Source: Bacillus sp. REN16 (GTDB lineage: Bacteria; Bacillota; Bacilli; Bacillales; Bacillaceae_L). Taken from it: a stretch of DNA of 64,000 nucleotides. Of this stretch, positions 55,817 to 63,369 are shown in pieces. A model generated the notes under the pieces. It was not told where the DNA came from, made no database searches, and worked only from the letters and a program-made list of their open reading frames with translations. The translations under genes were made by a program, and so were the position numbers. Position 1 is the stretch's first letter, and each line of letters starts with the position of its first letter. The DNA is taken from positions 33,398-97,397 of the forward strand of contig NZ_JAJFZK010000013.1 in assembly GCF_020731355.1 (NCBI RefSeq), written 5' to 3'.

Positions 55817-56107
55817 ATGATGCTAGCAAAAATCAGAAAAGTTAAGTTAAACACAGAAGGTAAAAACCCGGTATATAAGGTTATTCTCGAATGCCCACAA
55901 GGCAAGGAACTTTATATTCATTTCGATTATACACATGCCACAAATACATTCTGGCCATTAGAGGTCAACTATAATGGAAAGCATAAAGATGCAAAACTAG
56001 CTTGGTATACAAGGGATGTAGAAAATATGACTGTAGAAGCATTCTTAAAGACCATTGCAGAAAAGATTAACAAGAAATACGGGTATGAATTTGGGATGCA
56101 AAATTAA
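55817..56107 (+). CDS. Uncharacterised 96-residue protein
   Basis: Small soluble basic protein starting MMLAKIRKVKLNTEGKNPVY. It has a hydrophobic-aromatic middle (ELYIHFDYTHATNTFWPLEV) and a C-terminal helix (VEAFLKTIAEKINKKYG). No family recognised. AGAGG precedes the ATG by seven bases. It lies in an accessory stretch with the next small unknown gene on the same strand. Confidence 0.6.
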   Translation: MMLAKIRKVKLNTEGKNPVYKVILECPQGKELYIHFDYTHATNTFWPLEVNYNGKHKDAKLAWYTRDVENMTVEAFLKTIAEKINKKYGYEFGMQN

Positions 56108-56224
56108 AAAAAGAGATAGAAAAGGCTGGAGAAGTACATCGGCAGGTTGATGAGATGGTTAAATAATATAAATGTTTGAGAATAGGTATAACCTTTCACT
56201 AATTAAAATCAAAAGGAGAATAAT

Positions 56225-56611
56225 ATGAATGCGTTAATAAACCAATGTCAAAAAAGAGGTCAAGGATTATCAGCAGAAAGTCTCGAATTGTTAAAAACTA
56301 ATCTTCAGGATAGTTTAATTGATGAGGTAGAAATAAAGGATGGGTTTTCATATTTTCCAAAAGGAAAGAGGCGCAACGCCAGGATTGCAAAAATCGCATT
56401 TAGTTCAAAGAATAGGGTTTATTTAGAGTTTAATTATGTAGACTTAGAATCATTATCTTCTATTGATGAATTTATTACAAAGGTCTGGACGCTAAATGAC
56501 AATGATAGAATTGCTTATCATGCGGGAGGAGTAAGATATTGCTATGTAGGTGATAATGTAACATTTGCCTTACAATTAATTGATGAAGCAAAACGGACAA
56601 AATTAGTCTAA
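56225..56611 (+). CDS. Uncharacterised 128-residue protein
   Basis: Soluble protein, MNALINQCQKRGQGLSAESL at the start, no membrane span or signal. A basic patch (PKGKRRNARIAKIAF) is followed by an acidic segment. The end contains AGGVRYCYVGDNVTFALQLID. Unrecognised family. AAAAGGAG lies eight bases before the ATG, and a terminator follows the gene, so it is probably expressed as a single unit. Confidence 0.62.
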   Translation: MNALINQCQKRGQGLSAESLELLKTNLQDSLIDEVEIKDGFSYFPKGKRRNARIAKIAFSSKNRVYLEFNYVDLESLSSIDEFITKVWTLNDNDRIAYHAGGVRYCYVGDNVTFALQLIDEAKRTKLV

Positions 56612-56657
56612 TATCTGCACTTTAGTACAGTAAAGAGAAACAAAGTATTTTTGGGTT

Positions 56658-56705
56658 AACGAAGGAGTAGGGTTCTTTAATTAAGAACAGTCCCCTCGTT
56701 TTTTC
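56658..56705 (+). terminator. Rho-independent terminator of the 56225-56611 gene
   Basis: AACGA-AGG-AG-TAGGGTTCTT pairs with AAGAACAGTCCCCTCGTT around TAATTA with small bulges, and is followed by TTTTTT. Confidence 0.7.
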
Positions 56706-56918
56706 ATTCTATATGAAACAGGTGGTGGTGGAGCGGGAATAGTGGAAATGGTTGAAGAGCGTCTTTTTCATGTTATGCGAAAAGTACTTGCTATTTTACG
56801 TTCATGTCCATGCCAATCTGGCTGCCCAAATTGTACATATTTAGCTATTTGTGAGCGGTCTAATGAACCGCTGGATAAAGCAGGTGGGATAGCGTTCTTG
56901 GAGAAGGATTTTGGCTGA
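56703..56918 (+). pseudogene. C-terminal remnant of a DEAD/DEAH helicase with DUF1998 zinc site
   Basis: The frame from about 56706 reads ILYETGGGGAGIVEMVEERL, then the zinc-like CPCQSGCPNCTYLAICERSN (near 56813-56872), and ends in EPLDKAGGIAFLEKDFG. This matches the tail of YprA-type helicases (C-x-C-x4-C-x2-C and NEPLDK). The upstream helicase domains are missing; the fragment begins at the terminator of the previous gene. It sits directly beside the integrative element, and may be a scar of earlier insertion or deletion. Confidence 0.78.
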
Positions 56919-57001
56919 TTAATCCGGGGCATCATTGTTTGACCCCGACCACCGGTATCTGATAAATAATATTGAATACGTTTAGTGAATCTCTATTAAT
57001 G

Positions 57002-57037
57002 CTCTAACCCTTGATACATAAGGGTTGGAGTTTTTTT
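57002..57037 (+). terminator. Stem-loop at the left border of the integrative element
   Basis: CTCTAACCCTT and AAGGGTTGGAG form an 11-bp stem (one mismatch/G-T) with a T-run after it. The 21-mer at 57006-57026 nearly repeats at 61504-61524. It could be a terminator or part of the attachment region beyond the integrase gene. Confidence 0.6.
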
Positions 57038-57117
57038 CTTTTCATTTCTTTTCCATTGACTATAAGATATGAAACGATATGTTCTGATATTTTTTTACGC
57101 AAATTTTTACGCATTTT

Positions 57118-58236
57118 TTAAACAACCATACGTTCAAAAGTTTGTACTGTAATTTGCTCATCCTCTAGGCGTAATTCTTTTAGGACATGCGTGTACTTTT
57201 TTAATGTTGTCTCAATATCACTATGACCCAATCTTTCACTTACATAATGAATAGAAGCCTTTTGATAAAGAAGCACACTTGCATGAGTGTGTCGTAAACC
57301 ATGCAAAGTTATTGGTTCAATGTCTAATTCTACCAGAAGTTTCTTTAGCAACTTATTGGCGTTGGTATTGCTAATGACTTTGTATTTAGATTCAGGGCTG
57401 AAAAACACCAATCCATGAATGTTAGTTGGAGTGGTTTTAAACAATCTTTTAAAATGATTCATGGTAACATTGTCCATTTTAATGGTTCGTTTTGATTGTT
57501 CATTTTTTGTTTTGCCAAATCCATCAGGGGAACTTTTTTTATATCCCCAAGTTTTATTTATAGCGATGGTGTTATTTTCAAAGTTAAAGTCTTTTCTAGT
57601 TAGCCCAACAGCCTCCTGATAACGAATTCCTGATGTCGCTATTAGATGTATCAAGGAGTATCCTAATCCATCATCAATATTACTCCAAACACTTTTTAAA
57701 AGTCTTTGACTTTCTTCATAGTCCAAATAATTGCGTTCTCTTTTTGGTACTTTCCAAAGTAATCTTGCGTTTCTGGTGAAATCAATGTGGATGTCTTGTT
57801 CGTCTATAGCATCTTTTACACATGCCCTTATATGTCGGTGTACTTTTTCAACCGTTTCTTTTGCTTTGTTTGATCCAAACCAATTAATGAATTTTTGATA
57901 TTCACGTTTATTGATATTCTGAATAGGAGTCTTTGAAAAGTGTTCTCTTATAGCATTTAAGGAGTATTCGTAATGTTTTAGTGTTGTTGAACTCACTAAA
58001 TGCTTTTTATAATCCTCAATCCATTCCTGGAAATATTCATCGAAAGGAACATTTTTTGTAATTGGACTGATACCTTTTGCTAATTGTGCTTCCATTTCAA
58101 TCGCCGCAGCTTTTGCTTCTCTTTCTGTACGAAATCCACCTTTTTTAATAGGTTTTGATTTTCCATTTACCATGTTGCTAACTGTAAATTCAAAACTTGT
58201 TTTTTTTACTCCAACACGTTTTCTTATAGATGCCAT
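57118..58236 (-). CDS. int: Tyrosine recombinase/integrase
   Basis: 372-residue phage-type integrase. The N-terminal AP2-like arm-binding domain (MASIRKRVGVKKTSFEFTVS; about 1-55) and SAM-like core-binding domain (about 65-160) precede the catalytic domain. Active-site residues are Arg in ATSGIRYQEAVGL (about 205), HxxR in LHGLRHTHASVLL (about 310), His in RLGHSDIETT and the nucleophile Tyr in LKKYTHVL (about 345). AAGGAG lies ten bases before the ATG. It is at the left end of the element, reading outward, where attachment sites usually lie. Confidence 0.93.
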   Translation of the reverse strand: MASIRKRVGVKKTSFEFTVSNMVNGKSKPIKKGGFRTEREAKAAAIEMEAQLAKGISPITKNVPFDEYFQEWIEDYKKHLVSSTTLKHYEYSLNAIREHFSKTPIQNINKREYQKFINWFGSNKAKETVEKVHRHIRACVKDAIDEQDIHIDFTRNARLLWKVPKRERNYLDYEESQRLLKSVWSNIDDGLGYSLIHLIATSGIRYQEAVGLTRKDFNFENNTIAINKTWGYKKSSPDGFGKTKNEQSKRTIKMDNVTMNHFKRLFKTTPTNIHGLVFFSPESKYKVISNTNANKLLKKLLVELDIEPITLHGLRHTHASVLLYQKASIHYVSERLGHSDIETTLKKYTHVLKELRLEDEQITVQTFERMVV

Positions 58237-58248
58237 AATTTCTGTCTC

Positions 58249-58312
58249 CTTATCTAGTTGTAGTTGTAATTAGATAAGGGTAGCCTGGTGGTCATCATGG
58301 CGTACCCTTATC
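58249..58312. promoter_or_regulatory. Two overlapping inverted repeats upstream of int
   Basis: CTTATCTA...TAGATAAG (58249-58278) and GATAAGGGTA...TACCCTTATC (58273-58312) overlap and share the TAGATAAGGG arm. A TATAGCCTGG/TATAGCCTAA pair follows. They cover the int promoter area. They may be recombinase or regulator binding sites; alternative pairing in the RNA is also possible. Confidence 0.55.
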
Positions 58313-58357
58313 ATATAGCCTGGTTTAAATTTTGTATAGCCTAACTATTAGGCATTT

Positions 58358-58717
58358 TTATCTTTTTTGTGAGAATATTTGTTGGAAATTCTTGTCCAAA
58401 AACTCTGCCATTTTCAAAGCATGGAATGACCAAGTCTGTCCTTTTGATTGTGGGTAAAATACGAAACCGCCTTTTTCAACATCAAGGATCTTTTTGAATT
58501 TTGGGGGATAGAGGATATTGTCTTTAATCCATTCATGTTTACGATTAATTCGCACTTCCAAGTCTTTCATTGTCCAATAAACGCCTTTTAACTGTTGTTG
58601 TTTTAGTTCTTGCAATTCTACCTTGGAAATGATTACTGAGTCGGAAGGGATAGGGATTGTGAGGTTAACGGAGAGTTGTTGTAATTCTGTATCTTGAAGT
58701 AATGTTGTCATGCTCAT
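58358..58717 (-). CDS. DUF771-family protein, excisionase-like
   Basis: 119 residues with the DUF771 core: LKGVYWTMKDLEVRINRKHE (about 43-62), WIKDNILYPPKFKKIL and GGFVFYPQSKGQTWSFHALK (about 81-100). The family occurs in Gram-positive phages and integrative elements, beside the integrase, and has a helix-turn-helix-like fold; a role in excision or regulation is likely but unproven. Its ATG overlaps the stop of the small upstream ORF (ATGA). A second ATG two codons in is better spaced from GGGAG. Confidence 0.85.
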   Translation of the reverse strand: MSMTTLLQDTELQQLSVNLTIPIPSDSVIISKVELQELKQQQLKGVYWTMKDLEVRINRKHEWIKDNILYPPKFKKILDVEKGGFVFYPQSKGQTWSFHALKMAEFLDKNFQQIFSQKR

Positions 58718-58848
58718 TCATCTCCCTTCTCAATAGAAGAGTTGGAGATCTTATCTGCTATCTCGGTATTGTCGTGCAAAGTGAATTGTAAATTGCTATT
58801 GGGGAATATTGTGGATTGGTTATTTAAGTTTCTTTCGATTGTCATCAT
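58714..58848 (-). CDS. 44-residue small protein coupled to the DUF771 gene
   Basis: Reverse-strand ORF starting MMTIERNLNNQSTIFPNSNL and ending SSIEKGDE. AGGAGG lies seven bases before the second ATG (58845), giving 43 residues. The TGA overlaps the ATG of the DUF771 gene by ATGA, so the two are co-translated. No family recognised. It lacks a membrane span. Confidence 0.6.
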   Translation of the reverse strand: MMTIERNLNNQSTIFPNSNLQFTLHDNTEIADKISNSSIEKGDE

Positions 58849-58991
58849 GTTTCCTCCTGTTGTAGTTTGAAAGAATGATTGGTGTACATCTGAGGTTAAA
58901 AGTGAGTGGGTCTATTTTGGGGAGTTGTATATTACTTTAATTTCACTTCCCTTCAATTAGTCAATTAGTTTATATATCTATCATAATTTGG

Positions 58992-59008
58992 TTGATTTCA
59001 TAAATCAA
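58992..59008. promoter_or_regulatory. Operator-like dyad in the divergent control region
   Basis: TTGATTT-CAT-AAATCAA is a perfect seven-bp dyad within the 442-bp gap between the leftward int/DUF771 genes and the rightward genes. The gap otherwise holds AT-rich sequence and a short 25-codon frame at 59134 with a weak ribosome site. Confidence 0.4.
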
Positions 59009-59195
59009 AATTCTTAGGTTCGAGGGTATAAAATTTTCTAGTGGGGCTAAGGGTCTTGTTGCTTGTTCTACTGTGTTAGGATATACTTATTATTAGATTA
59101 CCATCTACAATAATCTAGGGAAGATGGATATTATATGAAGAAAATGAATAAGATTTATGAATCTATACAAACAAACTATAAATCCATATTGCAAA

Positions 59196-59230
59196 AAAAA
59201 CTCGTTCTCTAACAAGGGGACGAGTTTTTT
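59196..59230 (+). terminator. Rho-independent terminator before the double-HTH gene
   Basis: AAAACTCGT and ACGAGTTTTTT form a stem with a T-run. It would end a short transcript from the divergent region, possibly a small RNA or the 25-codon frame at 59134. Confidence 0.7.
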
Positions 59231-59290
59231 GTGTTCCCCAGTGACTATAGGAAATGGTAATTACAATAGTGTAAGAAAGGATGGTGAGGT

Positions 59291-59758
59291 ATGCAGTTTT
59301 ATTCTGTTAAGGAGGTTTCTATAAAATTAGGATTGAGTATAAAAATAATTGAGAATATGTGTGAAAAAGGACGCTTTAAAGATGCCTATCAAACTGATAA
59401 TGGTGAATGGTTAATACCAGTAGGGGATTTCATTACTTCAAGAGAACAGGATCAGAGAGCTGAAGCCGTATTAAGGCAGATTGATGCAAAAAATCGAAAA
59501 GTTGATAAAGATATAGTTTATATTGATGCACAGCTAGTTGCTGATTTTTACGGGGTTACATTGAAGGAGATAAATTGCTGGATTAAGCAAAGAAAAATCT
59601 CTGGCAAAAAGGATAAAGAAGATCCAGAACGTTATTTGATTCCGAAAGAAGAGTTCGAGTACTTGAAAGGAAAAATAGAAACAGGCGATATAAATGAGAC
59701 CATTAAAGAATTTCTCGGTAATGATTTTGCAGAGTGGGATATAGACATTGATGATTAG
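59291..59758 (+). CDS. Protein with two HTH_17/excisionase-type domains
   Basis: 155 residues. Two similar MerR/excisionase-like modules are visible: MQFYSVKEVSIKLGLSIKII with GRFKDAYQTDNGEWLIP (about 1-50), and VYIDAQLVADFYGVTLKEIN with RKISGKKDKEDPERYLIP (about 75-118). An acidic tail (NDFAEWDIDIDD) ends it. Xis-like proteins and regulators of integrative elements have this fold, so it may direct excision or control transcription. AAGGATGGTGAGGT precedes the ATG. Confidence 0.72.
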   Translation: MQFYSVKEVSIKLGLSIKIIENMCEKGRFKDAYQTDNGEWLIPVGDFITSREQDQRAEAVLRQIDAKNRKVDKDIVYIDAQLVADFYGVTLKEINCWIKQRKISGKKDKEDPERYLIPKEEFEYLKGKIETGDINETIKEFLGNDFAEWDIDIDD

Positions 59759-59775
59759 AGTAAAGAAGGAAACCT

Positions 59776-59871
59776 ATGAATCAAGAAAGGAGTATTTTTC
59801 AGAGAGGTGAGGAAATGAGGAAAAAGAGAACATTGAAAGATATACGGAGGAAAGGGCTATGGAAAGACTAA
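59776..59871 (+). CDS. Possible 31-residue leader peptide overlapping the HNH gene
   Basis: ATG at 59776 follows AGAAGG by six to seven bases and opens a frame MNQERSIFQRGEEMRKKRTL and onward, very basic, that ends 13 bases inside the HNH gene. It may couple translation of the endonuclease. Only spacing and overlap support it. Confidence 0.35.
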   Translation: MNQERSIFQRGEEMRKKRTLKDIRRKGLWKD

Positions 59872-60602
59872 AGGATTGTAGTATTTGCGGTGATAAATTG
59901 TCTATAGCAGAGTTTTCAAAGAAACAAAAACATAAATGGCGTTCTTATTGTAAAAGTTGTAAGGCAATCAAAAATGAAATGATGAAAGCAAAAAAAATAG
60001 AACCACCGAAACTTGATCGAGGAGTGGAGATAGAGGTTAGGGGAAAGTTAGCTAACGGACATGGGTACACATATTCTGTCCCATATGAAAAAGCGATACA
60101 AATGGTGGATGAACGAGTTGCATATATTGTGCATGAAAGACTCATTAGGAAGTTTTTTGACCGTGATACGTTCAGAAAACTGATATTCAAAAGGTTTGGA
60201 GAAATATGCTTTTATTGTGGTGAAGTTGCTGAAACTATTGATCATATTATTCCAAAGAGCCATGGCGGATTATCCAGTTTTTCGAACTGTGTACCTGCGT
60301 GTGCTAAATGTAACGAGTCAAAGAGCGACATGAGCTTAGATGACTTTCATTACTATTTTGATCCTTATTCTATTATTCCTGATTCATCTCAAATAGAATA
60401 TGTAAGATTTGATTTCATGAAGTTGACCGATAAGCTCGATAAATTCAATTCCTACTTCAACATGTGCTTAAAGAAGTGTGAAAGTAATGAAGGTGAATTC
60501 GATATTCTAGTCGATTTGGAAAAATTTGAGGGAAAAGTGAGCCAGATAAACGAAACGATAATGAGATATAAAGTAAATCAAAATCTTGAGAGTTTAGTTT
60601 AA
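59859..60602 (+). CDS. HNH endonuclease with N-terminal zinc ribbon
   Basis: 247 residues. An N-terminal four-Cys ribbon (CSICGDKLSIAEF then YCKSCK, about 7-35) precedes an HNH domain with CFYCGEVAETIDHIIPKSHG (about 118-137) and NCVPACAKCNESKSD (about 143-157), which gives the structural C-x2-C pairs and the catalytic His of DHI. The C-terminal 80 residues are helical. HNH proteins of this kind in mobile elements may be homing endonucleases or phage packaging or defence nucleases; the target is unknown. GGAGGAAAGG precedes the ATG. Confidence 0.85.
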   Translation: MERLKDCSICGDKLSIAEFSKKQKHKWRSYCKSCKAIKNEMMKAKKIEPPKLDRGVEIEVRGKLANGHGYTYSVPYEKAIQMVDERVAYIVHERLIRKFFDRDTFRKLIFKRFGEICFYCGEVAETIDHIIPKSHGGLSSFSNCVPACAKCNESKSDMSLDDFHYYFDPYSIIPDSSQIEYVRFDFMKLTDKLDKFNSYFNMCLKKCESNEGEFDILVDLEKFEGKVSQINETIMRYKVNQNLESLV

Positions 60603-60812
60603 TATTTTCTATCATGTTAGGAAACAAACAATATCGAGATCAAAAGGTGAAAAAGTATTGGGTAGCAATAACGGTGTATTAGGATATGAAGAACATTTTG
60701 ATTAACCTTATGATAGCTATGGGATGTGCTAATTGGTTACTTTACAGACCTTTAAAGGAGAAAATGAAGTTATTATAGGTTACATACAATTACTAAAAGG
60801 GGAATGCAACGT

Positions 60813-61238
60813 ATGGAGAAGTGTTACTTAGGAGTTAACAATAGTGGAAACCCAATTATTCATTGGGAATTTGAAAGTAAAGATAATTTCGATAAGTTTA
60901 GTAATAATAGACTTGGATTTTCTAATATTTCAGATAAAGAGGAAAATATTCAAGAATACTTGCTAATTAAGGATTATTCTCGTAAGCAGGACTATTCTAT
61001 TACAATATCAAAACAAGATGAGAAGGTATTAATGAAGGTGGTTTTTGATTTGTTCAATAATATTTGCCTTACAGCTATCGCTAGGGAAGATGAGGGTTAT
61101 CATCAATTTATCGAGGCATATCAAGATGAAGGAAATGGTAATATACAGCTTGAAATGAGTTGGAGTGGAGGGGAATCAAAAAAACGTTTTTTCACTTTTG
61201 GATTTTTCAATAATGAGTTTTCAACTTTATTCAAATAA
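60813..61238 (+). CDS. Uncharacterised 141-residue protein of the element
   Basis: Soluble protein starting MEKCYLGVNNSGNPIIHWEF. It is rich in beta-strand-like aromatic segments and acidic residues; the end reads SKKRFFTFGFFNNEFSTLFK. No family recognised. I chose ATG 60813, ten bases after AAAGGGG; an ATG at 60804 is one base from that site. The 210-bp gap before it holds only a 30-codon frame at 60686 without a good ribosome site. Confidence 0.6.
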   Translation: MEKCYLGVNNSGNPIIHWEFESKDNFDKFSNNRLGFSNISDKEENIQEYLLIKDYSRKQDYSITISKQDEKVLMKVVFDLFNNICLTAIAREDEGYHQFIEAYQDEGNGNIQLEMSWSGGESKKRFFTFGFFNNEFSTLFK

Positions 61239-61255
61239 AATAAATATCTAAAAGG

Positions 61256-61297
61256 AAGAAACCGTAGAGAATTATAGCTATACGGTTCTTTCTTTTT
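61256..61297 (+). terminator. Rho-independent terminator of the 60813-61238 gene
   Basis: AAGAAACCGTA and TACGGTTCTTT pair around a loop and are followed by TTTTTT. Confidence 0.75.
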
Positions 61298-61432
61298 TAG
61301 TCCAAGAAAAATGGAGTTGAAGTAATCACTGTAACTCTATTGTTATGAACATCTTGTAAAAATAGAACAGCTTACTTAGGTACAAATGTGAATATTTTTA
61401 TTACAACTACATAGCATGTTTTACTTAACAAT

Positions 61433-61454
61433 CACATTGGCACATTTCAATGTG
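61433..61454. other. Stem-loop upstream of rep, candidate replication origin element
   Basis: CACATTG-GCACATTT-CAATGTG is a perfect seven-bp stem in the 326-bp non-coding stretch before the replication initiator gene. The initiators of this class nick at hairpins close to their own gene. The stretch also holds the 21-bp motif at 61504 and a GGGTCGGGAAAAAC tract at 61478-61491. Origin function is inferred from position only. Confidence 0.35.
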
Positions 61455-61503
61455 TTGGGAAGTCATATAAATTAGTTCGGGTCGGGAAAAACAATGCTAA
61501 GAT

Positions 61504-61524
61504 AACCCTTGATAATAAAGGGTT
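61504..61524. repeat. 21-bp palindromic motif, second copy
   Basis: AACCCTTGAT-AATA-AAGGGTT repeats the 21-mer at 57006-57026 (AACCCTTGAT-ACAT-AAGGGTT), differing only in the loop. Unlike the first copy it has only a weak T-run. Confidence 0.6.
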
Positions 61525-61564
61525 TATTTACTCCTAAGACCTAGAAAAAAAGGAGTTGATTTAA

Positions 61565-62566
61565 TTGATTCACACATTTGAAATGATGTTGCTTGTAACC
61601 TATTATGATATTCAACATCTCTTTTCCATGTACGGTATTAACCTCAACAAGTACGAACACTTTGGAGCTGCTGTTAAACAGCTTAACAAAGAAATAAAAA
61701 AGAATTTCGATGCCTATGCAGTTACATGGATTAGTTGTCAAGCAAGTGGAGAATGGAATCTACATGTGAAAGTAGATATTGTTAAAATGTTGGATAAAGG
61801 AGAGATTTTAGAGGAAGATTACGATTTGGTAGAATCCGATATTCGTAAATTCCTAATCCACCATTTTGGGCATTCCTTGTATTTTGACACTCATACACTC
61901 AAGAGAATTGACTACAAACTGGACTTTTATGTGCCGAATTCAAAAGACAGAGAGCTGCTATTTTTTCTATTGGAAAAATACACAACTAGGTACGGATACA
62001 AAGAAAAAATCAAATGGGGCAAGGATGAAAATGAAAATCCTTTCAAATATGAAACATCACAATACCACAAATCGAAGAGTGTGGAGTTGGTGATCTATGA
62101 TAAAGAGGAAGAAAGGATTGCAAAAGGAGAAGAAATCCAACCGTATGATAAGGGGCGGGTCAGATACGAACTAAGATTGAAAAATAGCCACCTCAATAGC
62201 ATGAAAAGAAAAGATAAAGGAAAAGGTAGACCAAAGGAATTAAGGAGCTACTTTTTGTATCATTTATGGAAAGAGTACATGGAAAAGCATGTTCTACCAA
62301 TAGTTCACCGAGGTGATTATTATAAGATCACTGAGGCGGAAAAAATCATTGAAAATAGTCATTTCTCAAAAAAGAAAAAGAATGATCTTCGTGCATTCCT
62401 CGTTCAAATCTCCAAAGGAAGTATAGATACACCGAAGAAACATATGTCCGCACCTACCTATCGAAAATACCTTCAGGATCTTGCTAGTATTGGGGTAAGC
62501 CCTGTCCTCATTCCAAAGAACCGCACTGATTTCCCCAATTGTTTGAAAAATCCATTCAAAATCTAA
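61565..62566 (+). CDS. Replication initiation protein, phage gene II/X-like
   Basis: 333 residues. The sequence resembles phage/plasmid replication proteins of the gene II/X (Phage_CRI/Phage_X) type, with EWNLHVKVDIVKML (about 60-73), TLKRIDYKLDFYVPNS, QYHKSKSVELVIYDKEEE (about 160-178) and GRVRYELRLKNSHLNSMKR (about 197-215). These initiate rolling-circle replication by nicking at the origin with a tyrosine. I cannot point to the catalytic Tyr with certainty. The start is TTG at 61565, nine bases after AGGAG. It implies that the excised element replicates by itself. Confidence 0.75.
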   Translation: MIHTFEMMLLVTYYDIQHLFSMYGINLNKYEHFGAAVKQLNKEIKKNFDAYAVTWISCQASGEWNLHVKVDIVKMLDKGEILEEDYDLVESDIRKFLIHHFGHSLYFDTHTLKRIDYKLDFYVPNSKDRELLFFLLEKYTTRYGYKEKIKWGKDENENPFKYETSQYHKSKSVELVIYDKEEERIAKGEEIQPYDKGRVRYELRLKNSHLNSMKRKDKGKGRPKELRSYFLYHLWKEYMEKHVLPIVHRGDYYKITEAEKIIENSHFSKKKKNDLRAFLVQISKGSIDTPKKHMSAPTYRKYLQDLASIGVSPVLIPKNRTDFPNCLKNPFKI

Positions 62567-62586
62567 AAAAAGTGAAAATAACATTG

Positions 62587-62632
62587 AAGGTGTCTAAAAT
62601 GTGTTGTAACAAACGCAATAGACACCTTTTTT
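62587..62632 (+). terminator. Rho-independent terminator of the replication gene
   Basis: AAGGTGTCTA and TAGACACCTT form a ten-bp stem followed by TTTT, 20 bases after the stop codon. Confidence 0.85.
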
Positions 62633-62646
62633 ATGAAAAACTACCA

Positions 62647-62678
62647 CAAAAAGACGAGAGCATTTTACAACTCTCGTC
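62647..62678 (-). terminator. Terminator of the convergent regulator gene
   Basis: On the minus strand GACGAGAG-TTGTAAAATG-CTCTCGTC is followed by TTTTTG. The stem overlaps the last codons of the gene at 62665. Confidence 0.85.
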
Positions 62679-63171
62679 CATTTTTTGGTTTGTACCTAGT
62701 CATTGCATCAATTAGTGTTTGTGCGATGATGTCTTGAGTTTTTAGGTGGGGATAATATTCTTCACAAAATTTACTGAAGTCCTCGTAAATAGAAGTGTTC
62801 ATTCTGACACTTTTATTTGTGAACTCTGCATTCTTGCTGTATATGCGTTTATCTAGCAGTAAATTCCCCGATTCTTCAAATTGTTGAATCACCTTTTTAA
62901 GAGTGTCAATATGGGTCTTGATGAATGCTATATCATCATTCTGCTCGGTATGGGTACTTGAAACTCGTTCCTCTTCAGAACGAACAAAGGGATAGTATTG
63001 CTTGTCTGCTTGATGGTACAAGTAATCTCCCTCCCTCATGAGCTTACTGAACGAACCAGATGGAATTTCGAGACGTTCGCAAATTTCCGAAAGACTATGC
63101 TCTTTTAACATCTTATTGACTTCCTGAACTCTTTTTGCTGATGGCATTGTAATGATTGTGTTTTTATCCAT
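62665..63171 (-). CDS. DNA-binding protein with N-terminal HTH-like and C-terminal ribbon-helix-helix-like regions
   Basis: 168 residues. The N-terminal part (SAKRVQEVNKMLKEHSLSEI, ERLEIPSGSFSKLMREG) looks like a helix-turn-helix. A charged coiled-coil-like linker follows, then SVRMNTSIYEDFSKFCEEYY and LKTQDIIAQTLIDAM, which look like a ribbon-helix-helix with its strand in SVRMN. Such proteins control copy number or partition in plasmids. I chose ATG 63171, eight bases after AAAGGGG; a GTG at 63177 is the alternative. It is convergent with the replication gene and divergent from hsdS. Confidence 0.62.
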   Translation of the reverse strand: MDKNTIITMPSAKRVQEVNKMLKEHSLSEICERLEIPSGSFSKLMREGDYLYHQADKQYYPFVRSEEERVSSTHTEQNDDIAFIKTHIDTLKKVIQQFEESGNLLLDKRIYSKNAEFTNKSVRMNTSIYEDFSKFCEEYYPHLKTQDIIAQTLIDAMTRYKPKNGREL

Positions 63172-63283
63172 ATACACAACCCCTTTCTTTTTATGAAGTT
63201 AATGTATTATAGATAAAAGTTTCCTTAGTATAACTGTATCGGATTGTGTGTTTCTATTAGTTTAGGTTCATCACCACAAAAGA

Positions 63284-63313
63284 TTGACTCTAGTCGCAAT
63301 TAGGTTATATAAT
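63284..63313 (+). promoter_or_regulatory. Sigma-A promoter of hsdS
   Basis: TTGACT (63284-63289, 5/6) and a perfect TATAAT (63308-63313) with an 18-bp spacer. A start near 63320 puts the dyad GTTAAAT-ATTAG-ATTTAAC (63331-63349) in the leader just before AGGAGG. Confidence 0.75.
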
Positions 63314-63330
63314 GTATTTAACAAATTGTG

Positions 63331-63349
63331 GTTAAATATTAGATTTAAC
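63331..63349. promoter_or_regulatory. Dyad in the hsdS leader, possible operator
   Basis: GTTAAAT-ATTAG-ATTTAAC, seven-bp arms, lies about 10-30 bases after the predicted start and shortly before the ribosome site. It could be bound by the divergent regulator at 62665. Confidence 0.35.
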
Positions 63350-63369
63350 AACTCAGAAGGAGGTGGAAC

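Noticed and set aside
60686..60778. 30-codon frame between the HNH gene and the next gene
   Set aside because: Hydrophobic start but no convincing ribosome site; kept only as a note.
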